From Candidatus Brevundimonas colombiensis (lineage in GTDB: Bacteria; Pseudomonadota; Alphaproteobacteria; Caulobacterales; Caulobacteraceae), in assembly GCA_029202665.1 (NCBI GenBank), contig CP119326.1, forward strand, positions 2,480,001 to 2,544,000: a stretch of DNA of 64,000 nucleotides. The letters are read 5' to 3'. Numbering within the stretch: the stretch's first letter is position 1; each line of letters opens with the position of its first letter. The position numbers and the translations under genes are program-made. Positions 24,676-33,721 of the stretch are shown here, piece by piece. The notes below the pieces were generated by a model. It saw only the letters and a program-made list of their open reading frames with translations. It searched no databases and was not told the origin of the DNA.

Positions 24676-25638
24676 TTAAACGATTGTTTCGTCGATAAAG
24701 CCGACCGGCCTGCGCCACGTCAGCTTGCCCAGCCCATGCTGTGTCAGCAGTCGCCACCTGAGACGAGAGGTGGAACCATGCTCCAAGGTTAGCCAAGTCA
24801 GTACGCCGCCGACGGCCGCCTGGATTAACCCTTTGACGAATAATTCCGTCCGCGCCAGCGCCGGATGCTGCGCGCCGTCGACGTAGATGGAGACATAATG
24901 TTGCGTTTCGCGACGGGTGCGGATCAACCGATACGGTATCGCCGTCCGATTTCGGAACACCGTTTCGGTGACGCGCGCGCGCGCCGCCCAAACGATGCGG
25001 CGCCCCTGGCGATGCAGGCGCACGAACAGTTCCGCGTCCTCTCCGCCGGCATCGCCGAACGCCTCGCGCATGGCGGGCTCGCCCTCAGGAAAGCACCGCT
25101 TCATATCGAAGATGGAGTTGCCGGTGCCCAAGCCATAGCGCGGCCGCCCGGACGGTTCGGTCAGTTCGATTTCCGCCAGATCGACCAGGCCCAGATCGCG
25201 CACAAACTGGCGACCGTCAGGGTCATAGTCCGGCGGCGCGCCGTCCTCGAACACCGCAAAACGCGGCCCCACGGCGATGTCGGCGTTCGTGGCCTTCAGC
25301 GCGCCGACCAGAGCGTCGGTCCAGTCGGGATCGGCCGTCTCGTCGTCGTCGATGATCGCCAGCCAGCGCCCGCGCGCCTCTGTGAAACCGCGATTGCGCA
25401 AGGCGGCCATATTACGGGTCAGGTCCGGAACATAACGGATGGGCCAGGGCGAGCCGGGCGACAGAGCTTCGACCACGCCCCGTCCCGCCCCTGCCGGATG
25501 GTTGTCCACCACCACGATCTCTATCGTCAGGCCAAGACTGTTCGCCTGGGCGAGGCAGGATCGCAGCGTCGCTTCCAGACCCTTGGGCCGGTCGTAGGTC
25601 AATATGGCCAGCGTCAGGTCAGGCGCCGGTTCGCTCAC
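24676..25638 (-). CDS. Family 2 glycosyltransferase (paralog A)
   Basis: A 320-aa GT2 with a GT-A fold: LTLAILTYDRPKGLEATLRS, EIVVVDNHPAGAG, the DxD-type segment LAIIDDDETADPDW, and a GGEDAELFVRLHRQGR acceptor motif. The C-terminus has an amphipathic/hydrophobic part ending GLGKLTWRRPVGFIDE. It adds a sugar to a lipid-linked glycan on the cytoplasmic face. The GTG start at 25638 overlaps the previous stop (GTGA). It is a close paralog of the neighbour upstream and of the gene at 43233. Confidence 0.88.
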   Translation of the reverse strand: MSEPAPDLTLAILTYDRPKGLEATLRSCLAQANSLGLTIEIVVVDNHPAGAGRGVVEALSPGSPWPIRYVPDLTRNMAALRNRGFTEARGRWLAIIDDDETADPDWTDALVGALKATNADIAVGPRFAVFEDGAPPDYDPDGRQFVRDLGLVDLAEIELTEPSGRPRYGLGTGNSIFDMKRCFPEGEPAMREAFGDAGGEDAELFVRLHRQGRRIVWAARARVTETVFRNRTAIPYRLIRTRRETQHYVSIYVDGAQHPALARTELFVKGLIQAAVGGVLTWLTLEHGSTSRLRWRLLTQHGLGKLTWRRPVGFIDETIV

Positions 25639-26585
25639 GCCGACGTCTCCGCAATGAAACCTATGGGCGCGCGCCACGTCAGCTTGCCCAGCCCCTTGGC
25701 CATGCCGATCCGGTGATCGTAGCGATGCCTGCGGTCCAGAAACTCTCCCGTTGCGACATAGAGAGCTGCGTGCACCGCCGTCTGGGCCAGACCAAGCAGG
25801 GCCACCTTGGCCGTGGTCAAGGGCTTGTTTTCGCTGGTGTCGATTCGGCATACAGCATAGTGCTGCGAGCCGCGCTTCATGCGCGTGATCATATAGTCCG
25901 GCCGTGCGCGACTGGTCTCGATGAACTCGCGCACCACGGCGTCGGGGCACCAGACGAAGCGCCGCCCGGCCATCGCCAGACGAAACAGCAACTGCGTATC
26001 CTCGCCATTGGCGTCTCCGAAGGCGACGCTGAAAGGCTCAGGCCCGTCCAGACAGGTCGCGACGCGGAAGGCGGCGTTGCCGCTGCCCAACCCCTTGCCC
26101 CGTTTGCGCAGCCGCCCGAACATGTGGATCGGCTCATCCGCCGGCATCTGGAAATCCAGCGTATAGCGCCAGCCCTGCGGGTCCCAATCCGGCGCGCGTC
26201 CACCTTCGAACTCGGGCAGTTTGGGGCCGAAGGCCGCATCGGCGCCGGTTCGGTCCAGACAGGTGGTCAGGGCCGCCAGCCAGCCGGCCTGCGGTTCTTC
26301 GTCATCGTCTATGAAGGCGACGTAGCGGCCGTTCGCGGCGGCGATGCCCTTGTTTCGGACGATGGAGATGTTGCGTCGCGGATCGGACAGATAGGTCATG
26401 TCCACGCCCGTCTCGACCGTCAACCGTTCGACCAGTCCCTGCGCCAGTCGATCGGGATGGTTGTCCACCACGATGATCTCGAACCCGCCCCAGCCGCCGC
26501 CCTGAACCGCGCACCCTCGCAGCGTCCGTTCCAGCAGATGGACCCGGTCATAGCTCAGGATGACGACGCTGATGTCCACACTCAT
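25635..26585 (-). CDS. Family 2 glycosyltransferase (paralog B)
   Basis: A 316-aa GT2: ISVVILSYDRVHLLERTLRG, FEIIVVDNHPDRLAQG, VAFIDDDEEPQAGWLAAL, NGEDTQLLFRLAMAGRRFVW, and the tail GLGKLTWRAPIGFIAE shared with paralog A. The start at 26585 overlaps the phosphoglycosyl transferase stop (ATGA), giving a tight three-gene unit. Sugar specificity cannot be told from the sequence. Confidence 0.88.
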   Translation of the reverse strand: MSVDISVVILSYDRVHLLERTLRGCAVQGGGWGGFEIIVVDNHPDRLAQGLVERLTVETGVDMTYLSDPRRNISIVRNKGIAAANGRYVAFIDDDEEPQAGWLAALTTCLDRTGADAAFGPKLPEFEGGRAPDWDPQGWRYTLDFQMPADEPIHMFGRLRKRGKGLGSGNAAFRVATCLDGPEPFSVAFGDANGEDTQLLFRLAMAGRRFVWCPDAVVREFIETSRARPDYMITRMKRGSQHYAVCRIDTSENKPLTTAKVALLGLAQTAVHAALYVATGEFLDRRHRYDHRIGMAKGLGKLTWRAPIGFIAETSA

Positions 26586-27256
26586 GCGCCGGTCCCCCGC
26601 AGCACCACGCCGGCCGTGCGGATCAGGATCCAGATATCCAAGCCCAGCGACCAGGTTTCGATGTAGCGGATATCCAAGCGGACCCATTCGTCGAAGTCGT
26701 TGATTCTGTGCCGTCCCTCGACCTGCCACAGACAGGTGATGCCGGGCTTGACCGCCATCTTGCTCATCTGGAACGGGGTGAAGCGTACATATTCATGGAC
26801 GCGCGGCGGACGCGGGCCGACCAGGCTCAGATCGCCCTTAAGCACGCTCCACAACTGAGGGAATTCATCCAGGCTATATCGGCGCAGCACGCGGCCCAGC
26901 GGGGTGATGCGCGGATCGTTCTCCATCTTGAAGGCCGGGCCGCGCATCTCGTTGTGGGACTGCAGCGCCTCTTCCTGGCGATCCGCATCCACCACCATGG
27001 TTCGGAACTTATAGCCTCGGAATTGGCGGCCGCCCTCGCCTACCCAGTCCACGCCATAAAGCGCCCGCCCCGCCGACGTGGCGCGGACCAGGATGGCGAT
27101 GACCAGCCACAACGGCGACAACACGACCAGCAGGACGGTGGAGATCGCGATGTCCATCAGCCGTTTCAACGCCAACCCCAGGCGGACGTCGCGTCCGCCC
27201 GCCAGACGCGGCAGGGCGGGTTTATCGTTCGACAATGGCAAGGCGGCGTCACTCAT
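26582..27256 (-). CDS. Polyprenyl-phosphate sugar phosphotransferase, short form
   Basis: A 224-aa initiating transferase that moves a sugar-1-phosphate to undecaprenyl phosphate. It has only the catalytic PGT domain: LKRLMDIAISTVLLVVLSPL (membrane hairpin), GYKFRTMVVDA, RITPLGRVLRRYSLDEFPQL, GDLSLVGPRPPRV and KPGITCLWQVEGR. It lacks the extra membrane domain of the larger HfsE-like protein at 39339. Related Caulobacter PssY/PssZ proteins help start holdfast synthesis. It heads an operon with two glycosyltransferases. Confidence 0.9.
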   Translation of the reverse strand: MSDAALPLSNDKPALPRLAGGRDVRLGLALKRLMDIAISTVLLVVLSPLWLVIAILVRATSAGRALYGVDWVGEGGRQFRGYKFRTMVVDADRQEEALQSHNEMRGPAFKMENDPRITPLGRVLRRYSLDEFPQLWSVLKGDLSLVGPRPPRVHEYVRFTPFQMSKMAVKPGITCLWQVEGRHRINDFDEWVRLDIRYIETWSLGLDIWILIRTAGVVLRGTGA

Positions 27257-27298
27257 GCGGCCCCTATATCAAGAACCACGCCATCCCGCGCGTCGCGG

Positions 27299-27333
27299 GT
27301 TGCGGCGGCAAGCGAATTGCAGTTTGCCGCAAC
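27299..27333. promoter_or_regulatory. Inverted repeat in a divergent polysaccharide promoter region
   Basis: GTTGCGGC (27299-27306) and GCCGCAAC (27326-27333) are perfect arms 19 bp apart. They lie within the 98-bp gap between the divergent phosphoglycosyl transferase and WecG-type genes. A shared operator for both transcripts is plausible. Confidence 0.4.
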
Positions 27334-27354
27334 GCAACGCAGAACGGTCGGATC

Positions 27355-28155
27355 ATGAACAGCCTGTCGCCCAACAGCCGTCTTCAGCCCCAGCCCGAGT
27401 TGCGTTTCGCTGGCCTGCGCTTCCATCCGATGACGACGGACCAGACGGTCGCGGCATTGGCCGCCCGCCCGGCGGACCTGCCCTTCGACATATTGATCAC
27501 CCCGAACGCCGAACACGCCTGGCTGCGCCGCAAGGACGCGGAGTTCGACCGCATCAGCGCCCGCGCCTGGCTCAGCACCAACGACAGCCGGGTGTTGCGC
27601 AAGACCGCCGCCATCGGGGGCGTTGAACTGGGCTTCGCCCCCGGTTCTCATGTCGTCGAACAGCTTTTCAAGGCCGTCATCTGCCCTGACGATTCCCTGA
27701 CCGTCATCGGCGGCGACGCCTCGGTCATCGCTGAACTGGCCCGCACATTCAATCTGAACCGCATCGCCCACCACAATCCTCCGATGGGTTTCATCCATGA
27801 CGCTGCCGCCGTGCAGATCGCCGTCGATTTCGTCGTCGAACACCCTGCCCGGTTCGTTTTCGTGGCCATGGGTCCGCCCCAGTCCGAGAAGTTCTGCCAA
27901 AGGATCATCGACGGCGGGCGCGCGACCGGCCTCGGTCTGTGTATCGGCAGTTCGATCACCACCCTGATCGGCCGCACCCCGCCTGCGCCTCAATGGATGG
28001 AAGATCGGGGGCTGGTCTGGCTGTATCGTCTGGCGCGCGAACCGAGCCGCTTGTGGCGGCGCTATCTGGTTCGCGGTCTTTATGGATTGGGCCTCGGTCT
28101 GATCGATTCCATCGCCTTCCGTCTGCGGCTCAAATCGCCCGACCTGCGTGGCTGA
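27355..28155 (+). CDS. WecG/TagA/CpsF family glycosyltransferase (HfsJ-like)
   Basis: A 266-aa GT26 family enzyme: ITPNAEHAWLRRKDAEF, TNDSRVLRKTAAI, VTVIGGD-type segment, and the motif FVFVAMGPPQSEKFCQRIID followed by GLCIGSS and APQWMEDRGLVWLYRLAREPSRLWRRYL in two parts. These enzymes add the second sugar of a repeat unit to the lipid carrier. Caulobacter HfsJ, needed for holdfast, is of this family. The ATG at 27355 is preferred over the longer frame from 27235, which lies in the divergent promoter region. Confidence 0.88.
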   Translation: MNSLSPNSRLQPQPELRFAGLRFHPMTTDQTVAALAARPADLPFDILITPNAEHAWLRRKDAEFDRISARAWLSTNDSRVLRKTAAIGGVELGFAPGSHVVEQLFKAVICPDDSLTVIGGDASVIAELARTFNLNRIAHHNPPMGFIHDAAAVQIAVDFVVEHPARFVFVAMGPPQSEKFCQRIIDGGRATGLGLCIGSSITTLIGRTPPAPQWMEDRGLVWLYRLAREPSRLWRRYLVRGLYGLGLGLIDSIAFRLRLKSPDLRG

Positions 28156-29491
28156 GGTCGGACGCCTTCAGGACTGGCAGGGCCGCCTGGACCAGGAGAC
28201 GCGCTCGCGCGGCGTGCAGGGCGACCGCCTGATCGCCCTGTGGGCCGGTGCGGTGCTGGTTCTGATGCTGCTGTATATCTGTATCGGCCCCAACCCCTAT
28301 CAGCACGAGATCGTGGTCGATCCCCTGACCGGCGGGGCCGAGGCGTCGCCGGTTAACCGGATTGTCTGGCTGGGTCTGTTCGGCCTTTCGGCGCCCTTGC
28401 TGTGGTTCCGTCGCCAGGCTTTGCCGGCCATGATGTTGAGGCTGCTGCCGCTGCTGGTTTTGTTCGCCTGGTTCGCCTTGACGACCCGCTGGGCCCTGGA
28501 CCCCGCGGTCTCGACGCGCCGGCTGATCCTCTATGCGGTCAATCTGGCGATCTGCGTGGCGGTCGCGGTCGGTCTGGGCGACAGCCGTCGATTGCATCTG
28601 GCGATGGCGACGGGGTGCGCCCTGCTGGTGGGCATCGACGTCCTGTCCTGGATCGCGGCGCCCGGCGTGTCGATGACCCCGCTGGGTCTGGCCGCCATCC
28701 ATTCTCACAAGAACACCCTGGGGGCGGTGATGCTATTGGCCGGTTTCGTCTGCGGGACCTACGCCTGGTCGCAGACCGACTGGCGACGACGGACCTTCTG
28801 GTGGAGCGTCACCGTCCTGGCCCTGGTGCTTCTGGTCGCCAGCCTGTCCAAGACCAGCATGGGGCTGTTCGCCGCCCTCGCCTGCGCCACGCCGATCATC
28901 GTTTCCCTTATGGCCCAGCGACGCATGGTGCGGCTGGGTCTGATCGCCATCGCCGCTCTGATCGTCGCGAGCATCGTCTTCGGCTGGCTGGCCTATTGTC
29001 TGGTGATCGGCGCCGATCCCTGGGCGCCCTTCGCCGGCATCACCTTCACCCAGCGCACCGAGGTCTGGGCCTTCGTCCGGGACGAGTTCGTCAAGCGTCC
29101 GATCCAGGGCTGGGGCTTCGGCGCGTTCTGGGACATCGACCCGAAGGTGCAGCCCAGCCTGCAGACCGACGCCTGGTTCGCCCAGCCCGACGCCTACACC
29201 AACGAGGCGCACAACGGCTTCCTGGATCTGGCGGTCACCACGGGCCTGATTGGACTGACAGGGGCCGTCATCGTTCTTATGCGTTGGATTTTCGGGGGTT
29301 TGACCCTGATCCGCGACGCCGTGGGCGGGGATCGCGGACGGCTGGGCGCCGCCATTCTGCTGGGCGTTTTTCCGCTGATGGTGTTCGGTCACAACTTCAT
29401 GGAAAGCAGCTATTTCACCGCCAACTCCATCTTCGGCACGGTGCTGCTGCTGTTGGGGGTGGAGATCGAGCGGCGCTTCATCCGCGCCTGA
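28148..29491 (+). CDS. O-antigen ligase/Wzy-type polymerase
   Basis: A 447-aa inner-membrane protein with about ten to twelve hydrophobic helices and the Wzy/WaaL-type periplasmic loop around residues 290-360. The loop has GITFTQRTEVWAFV, IQGWGFGAFWDI and NEAHNGFLDLAVTTGLIG; the AHNGFLD segment is typical. It is probably the repeat-unit polymerase, comparable to Caulobacter HfsC/HfsI. The GTG start overlaps the WecG-type gene by 8 bp. Its 3' end overlaps the convergent flippase gene by 14 bp. Confidence 0.87.
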   Translation: MAEVGRLQDWQGRLDQETRSRGVQGDRLIALWAGAVLVLMLLYICIGPNPYQHEIVVDPLTGGAEASPVNRIVWLGLFGLSAPLLWFRRQALPAMMLRLLPLLVLFAWFALTTRWALDPAVSTRRLILYAVNLAICVAVAVGLGDSRRLHLAMATGCALLVGIDVLSWIAAPGVSMTPLGLAAIHSHKNTLGAVMLLAGFVCGTYAWSQTDWRRRTFWWSVTVLALVLLVASLSKTSMGLFAALACATPIIVSLMAQRRMVRLGLIAIAALIVASIVFGWLAYCLVIGADPWAPFAGITFTQRTEVWAFVRDEFVKRPIQGWGFGAFWDIDPKVQPSLQTDAWFAQPDAYTNEAHNGFLDLAVTTGLIGLTGAVIVLMRWIFGGLTLIRDAVGGDRGRLGAAILLGVFPLMVFGHNFMESSYFTANSIFGTVLLLLGVEIERRFIRA

Positions 29492-30737
29492 GGCGGCGGA
29501 TCAACACGACCAGCACCGCCAGCATGGCCGCCGCCTCCAGCGCCTGCCCCGCCGCCGTGCCCAGGATCGCGCCGCCCGGTCCTAACCGGCTGATGCCCCA
29601 CAGCACCCCGGCCGCCGCCACGGCGGAGGCCGAGGCGTTGGCGATGGCCAGGGCCTTGAACGCCTTCAGGATCTGCAATCCCGTGCTGACCACCACCTGA
29701 ATGAAGCCGAACGCCACGCTGACGCCCCACAGAGGCAGCATCCACCGGGCGTCAGCGTATTTGCCGTCGAACGCCAGGCCGGTGATCGCGGGCCAGGCCG
29801 CCCAGACCAGGCCCGCCCAGACCAGTGCGAAGACTACGCCGGCCGCGCCCGACATCGTCAGCAGACGCACATAGCCCCCCCAGTCGCCGGCCTCGCGCCG
29901 CGCCACCAGATCGCTTCTCGCCGCCATGCTCCAGGACGAGGCCAACAGCGGGGCCGGCCGAAGGAAGGTCTGACTGAACGACAGGGCCGCCAGCACGCCT
30001 GGCCCATAGGCCGCCCCCACGGCGAACACATAGAACCGCGCCAGGATTTCGGTGCTCGACACGCCGAGGAACAGCCAGCCGGACTGTCGGCCATAGGCGA
30101 CATAGCCCGGCAAGGCGTCGATCATGCCGCGCCATAAGCCTTTGCTGGCGCGCGCCAACCCCGCCAAGCCTACGATGGCGTAGGCCGCGCCCATCAGGGC
30201 CAGGACGGCCTCGGCCTGCAAGGGGTGGAAGGCTATCGTCCCCAGAACCAGAAACCCCGCGGCGACGACCAGCACCGCCCCCGTCTGGATCGTCGCCGCC
30301 CCCGGTTCTCCCCGACTGAACAGGGTCAGCCGAACATACTGCTGCATCAGATAGGCGGGCGTGAAAAGCACGGCCGCCCAGACCCCGAAGGGTCCATCGC
30401 CGGTCATCAGCCAAACTGCGGCGGCGGCGGCCACCGCGACCACCAGCCAGAAACACACCGTCGCGCCCAGCATCAACCGCTCGGTGGAAAGCCGCGCCGG
30501 ATCGACGCCCCGACCGTTGGGCAAAACCTGCAGATGCGCCACGCTGACCGCGTTCTGGACGCTGGCCAGCACATAGGCGACCGAGAACCACAGGACGCAG
30601 GCCCCGAACTGCTCGGGCGTCATGATCCGCCCCAGGATCAGCACAACGCCCAGGTTCAGCAGCGAAAACAGGCCCTGTTCGACGATGGCCGTCAGATAGG
30701 GCGACGCGCGGCCGATCCGCCCCGCCAGCGCTCTCAT
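29478..30737 (-). CDS. Wzx-type polysaccharide flippase
   Basis: A 419-aa polytopic membrane protein (about 12 helices) of the MOP/PST superfamily. VEQGLFSLLNLGVVLILGRI at the start, and LSFSQTFLRPAPLLASSWSM in the middle, fit an oligosaccharide flippase that moves lipid-linked repeat units across the inner membrane. Its start overlaps the stop of the upstream exporter gene (ATGA), so the two are coupled. Confidence 0.85.
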   Translation of the reverse strand: MRALAGRIGRASPYLTAIVEQGLFSLLNLGVVLILGRIMTPEQFGACVLWFSVAYVLASVQNAVSVAHLQVLPNGRGVDPARLSTERLMLGATVCFWLVVAVAAAAAVWLMTGDGPFGVWAAVLFTPAYLMQQYVRLTLFSRGEPGAATIQTGAVLVVAAGFLVLGTIAFHPLQAEAVLALMGAAYAIVGLAGLARASKGLWRGMIDALPGYVAYGRQSGWLFLGVSSTEILARFYVFAVGAAYGPGVLAALSFSQTFLRPAPLLASSWSMAARSDLVARREAGDWGGYVRLLTMSGAAGVVFALVWAGLVWAAWPAITGLAFDGKYADARWMLPLWGVSVAFGFIQVVVSTGLQILKAFKALAIANASASAVAAAGVLWGISRLGPGGAILGTAAGQALEAAAMLAVLVVLIRRLRRG

Positions 30738-31435
30738 CGGAAGCGATTCAGGTCGTAGCTGAAGCCGAAGTTGAAGGGCAGGATGCCGTTCAGATACTGA
30801 CGCACGAACAGATTGACCTCGGCGATGGCGCTGCGCGGTACGAAGATCAGATCGCCAGGGTGCAGCAGGAAGTCCTGCTGCGGGTCGCTGTTCAACAACG
30901 CCTTGGCGTCCACGATGCGCGAGGCCAGCCGCCCGTCGGCCACGCGTCGCAGCACCACGACCTTGCCCGTTCCGGCCGTCTCGGCGAATCCGCCGGCCGC
31001 AAAGATCGCCTGGGCCGTATTCATCTCGCCGCGAATCTGCACGACGCCCGGCGTCTTGACCTCGCCGCCGACATACAGCTGCGACGCGCCATAGGTCGTC
31101 ACGCTGATCTGAACCTGCGGATTGCGCAGCACGCCGGCATAGGTTTCCGTCAGCCTCTGACTGGCGTCGCGCACGGTCAGGCCGCCGACCGGAACCGGCC
31201 CAATCACGGGGAACACGCCCTGCCCGTCCGGCCCCAGCACGACGTCCGCGTTCAGCCCGTCCTCGACCAGAAAACCCAGCCTCAGGGCGTCGCCAGCCGC
31301 CAGCCGGTATTGATAGTCGTCCTGCCCCCAGGGGGCGAAATCATAGGGCTGGGCCTGTCCGCGCACGCCGCCGCCGGAAGCGCAGGCGGCCGAAAACAGC
31401 ACCAGGGCGATCGCGATCGTGCGCCAGACGGCCAT
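30734..31435 (-). CDS. Wza-type polysaccharide export lipoprotein
   Basis: A 233-aa outer-membrane export protein. The signal ends at the lipobox FSAACAS (Cys at about residue 19). The poly-export domain follows (YQYRLAAGDALRLGFLVEDG, VFPVIGPVPVGGLTV), then SLBB-like units (LYVGGEVKTPGVVQIRG, AQAIFAAGGFAETA) and HPGDLIFVPRSAIAEV. It forms the outer-membrane exit for the glycan. The ATG at 31435 has a GAGGAAA RBS; the longer frame to 31465 lacks one. Confidence 0.9.
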   Translation of the reverse strand: MAVWRTIAIALVLFSAACASGGGVRGQAQPYDFAPWGQDDYQYRLAAGDALRLGFLVEDGLNADVVLGPDGQGVFPVIGPVPVGGLTVRDASQRLTETYAGVLRNPQVQISVTTYGASQLYVGGEVKTPGVVQIRGEMNTAQAIFAAGGFAETAGTGKVVVLRRVADGRLASRIVDAKALLNSDPQQDFLLHPGDLIFVPRSAIAEVNLFVRQYLNGILPFNFGFSYDLNRFR

Positions 31436-31609
31436 CGGGTTTCCTCGTCGCGGGCCGACTCGCACGTCGCCGTCCGCGCCATCTTTCTGTTTTTCACCGA
31501 CAATGCCAAGGCCGGTCTGGCGTTGCGGCTCCGACTCAGGGCTTTATGAGACAGGCTGACCGGCAGCCTCGCCCCCCGTCGGCGGGATCGTCCTGCTCAG
31601 AGCCGCGTA

Positions 31610-33721
31610 TTGACCGACCAGACGCTGAAATCCGAAGACGATCAACGCCCCAGAAACGCCGGGGCGGCGATCACCATTCGCGAGTTGGCGACGCCGGTCT
31701 TCTACCACTGGCGCAAGGCGTTGATCGCCTTTCTGATCCCGGTTCTGCTGGCTCTGGCCGCCGCGACCCTGGCCCAGCCGATCTACACGGCGCAGTCGCG
31801 CCTGCTGATCCTGTTGGGAGACGACTATGTGTTCCGCCGTTCCGTGGGCGAGGACGCGACGGGCAATCCGCAGACCTTCGACCGCGCCCAGATTGTTCAT
31901 GCCGAAATGGAAATTCTGGGCTCGCGCGAAATTCGCGAGAAGACCCTGACCGATATCGGCCTGTCGCGCGTCTATCCCAAGGCGAGGCCCGGCCCGGCGG
32001 GCATGAATGCGGCCTTGGAACAACTGGGTCGCGACCTGACGATCGAGAATGTTCCCCAATCCAACACGATTGAGGTGCGGCTGCGTCATCGCGATCCCCG
32101 GGTGGCGGCGGACTTCGTCAATCGCCTGGTCCAGAACTACATCGCCAGCCGACGCGAAATCTTCCAGCGCGCCGACAGTGCGGCCGTCACCGACCAGCAG
32201 CGCGGTTTGTCCGATCAACTCGCCGCCACAGAGGCCCAGATCGCCGACCTGTCGAACCGCTACGCCATCGGCGACTACGACCAGGAGGTCCAGGGCGTTC
32301 AGTCGCAGCAGACCACGCTCACGGCCCAGCTGGCGGCCCAGGATCAGTTGATCGCCACCGCAGCTGCCCGCGCCAACCGCCTGGCCTCGCAGTTGCACAA
32401 CAGCGCAGGCGTCATCTCTCTGAACACCGACGATACCCGCTCGCAACAGGTCACGGCCCTGACCGACAATCTGATGCTGTTGCGCGAGCGCCGCCGCGTC
32501 GCCGCCGCGCGATACGCCGACGGCTATCCGCTGGTGATCGAGCTGGATCGCCAGATCGCCGATCTGGAAAATCAGATCGCCGCCGCCCCGCAGTCGCAGA
32601 CGACGCTGGTCCGCAGCGGTCCCAATCCCGTCGCTCAGCAGATCGAGACCCAGCTGGCCACGACGCGGGGCGAACTGGCGGGCCTGCAGTCCGGCCGCGC
32701 CCAGCTGTCCGATGCCTTGGGGGCCGCGCGCAGCCGGCTGGCCAGCCTGGTCGAGATCGGGCCGCGTTATCGCGAACTGACACGTCAGCGCACCCTGACC
32801 GAAACCGCCTATCGCAGCGTGGCCGAGAACGCCGAAGACTCGCGGCTGCAAAGCTCCATCGCCGGGGCCAACGCCAATGTGCGCGTGATCGAGGCGGCGC
32901 AACCGCCGACCAAGGCCCGCACCGGCCGCCTGCTGATCCTGGCCGCCGGTGTCGTCGTTGGAACCCTGGCGGCGCTGGCCGTCATTATCGTCTCCGCCGC
33001 CGCGTCGCCTGTGATGCTGACCCCGCGCGATGCGGAGGTGCGGCTGCGCGCGCCAGTTCTGGCTACCGTGCCGCTCGGCGAGGACGATGACAGCCCTTTG
33101 CCGCGCTGGCGACCGCTGACGTCGCGCCTGACGGCGGATCAGGCGGCGCTGATCCTGCGTCGTCTGCGCGAGACCGCCGACGCCCGGGCCGCGCTTGCGG
33201 TGATCGGGCCGGAGGACGGCGTGGGCGTCACCAGCATCGCTCTGGACCTGGCCATGGCCTCGGCCTTCCGGTCGGGCTCGGAGACGCTATTGATCGACGC
33301 AGAGCCCCGCGAGGACGCCAGCATCGCCATGGCCATCCACGGCCTGGGCGGGCGGCTGACCAACATACCCGACAGCCCTTATGTGCTGCGTGTCGAGGAC
33401 AGCAATCTTTACGTCACCACGCCGATGACGCGCACCGGCTCGAACATTTCCGAGGCGCGCTGGCGCACCTTCATCGATGGAATGAAGGCGCGATTCCCCG
33501 TGGTCATCGTCGACACGCCGTCGCTTCAACGATCGTCTGCGGCCCTGTTGCTCGCGCCGCTCGCCGACCTGTCGGTGGGGGTGATCGAAGCCGAGGAAAC
33601 CCGCACAGCAGTCGCCGCCAATCTGATCGAACGGGTCACGGCGGCGGGTGGGACGGTGGCCGGCGTCATTCTGAACATGCGCCGCTTCCACATCCCTCGC
33701 TTCATCTACAGCCGTATCTAG
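31610..33721 (+). CDS. Polysaccharide co-polymerase with fused, degenerate ATPase domain (Wzc-like)
   Basis: A 703-aa protein with two membrane helices (residues ~37-60 and ~443-465), a long periplasmic coiled coil between them, and a C-terminal BY-kinase-like domain. The Walker A region near residue 535 reads GPEDGVGVTS, so the conserved Lys is Val. LLIDAEPRED (Walker A'-like) and VVIVDTPSL (Walker B) remain. There is no C-terminal tyrosine cluster (ends RFIYSRI). Chain-length control is likely, but ordinary autokinase activity is not. The TTG start has no strong RBS. The stop overlaps convergent nnrD. Confidence 0.87.
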   Translation: MTDQTLKSEDDQRPRNAGAAITIRELATPVFYHWRKALIAFLIPVLLALAAATLAQPIYTAQSRLLILLGDDYVFRRSVGEDATGNPQTFDRAQIVHAEMEILGSREIREKTLTDIGLSRVYPKARPGPAGMNAALEQLGRDLTIENVPQSNTIEVRLRHRDPRVAADFVNRLVQNYIASRREIFQRADSAAVTDQQRGLSDQLAATEAQIADLSNRYAIGDYDQEVQGVQSQQTTLTAQLAAQDQLIATAAARANRLASQLHNSAGVISLNTDDTRSQQVTALTDNLMLLRERRRVAAARYADGYPLVIELDRQIADLENQIAAAPQSQTTLVRSGPNPVAQQIETQLATTRGELAGLQSGRAQLSDALGAARSRLASLVEIGPRYRELTRQRTLTETAYRSVAENAEDSRLQSSIAGANANVRVIEAAQPPTKARTGRLLILAAGVVVGTLAALAVIIVSAAASPVMLTPRDAEVRLRAPVLATVPLGEDDDSPLPRWRPLTSRLTADQAALILRRLRETADARAALAVIGPEDGVGVTSIALDLAMASAFRSGSETLLIDAEPREDASIAMAIHGLGGRLTNIPDSPYVLRVEDSNLYVTTPMTRTGSNISEARWRTFIDGMKARFPVVIVDTPSLQRSSAALLLAPLADLSVGVIEAEETRTAVAANLIERVTAAGGTVAGVILNMRRFHIPRFIYSRI

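Noticed and set aside
31544..32902. 452-residue minus-strand frame opposite the co-polymerase gene
   Set aside because: Antisense shadow of a gene with clear Wzc-like structure.
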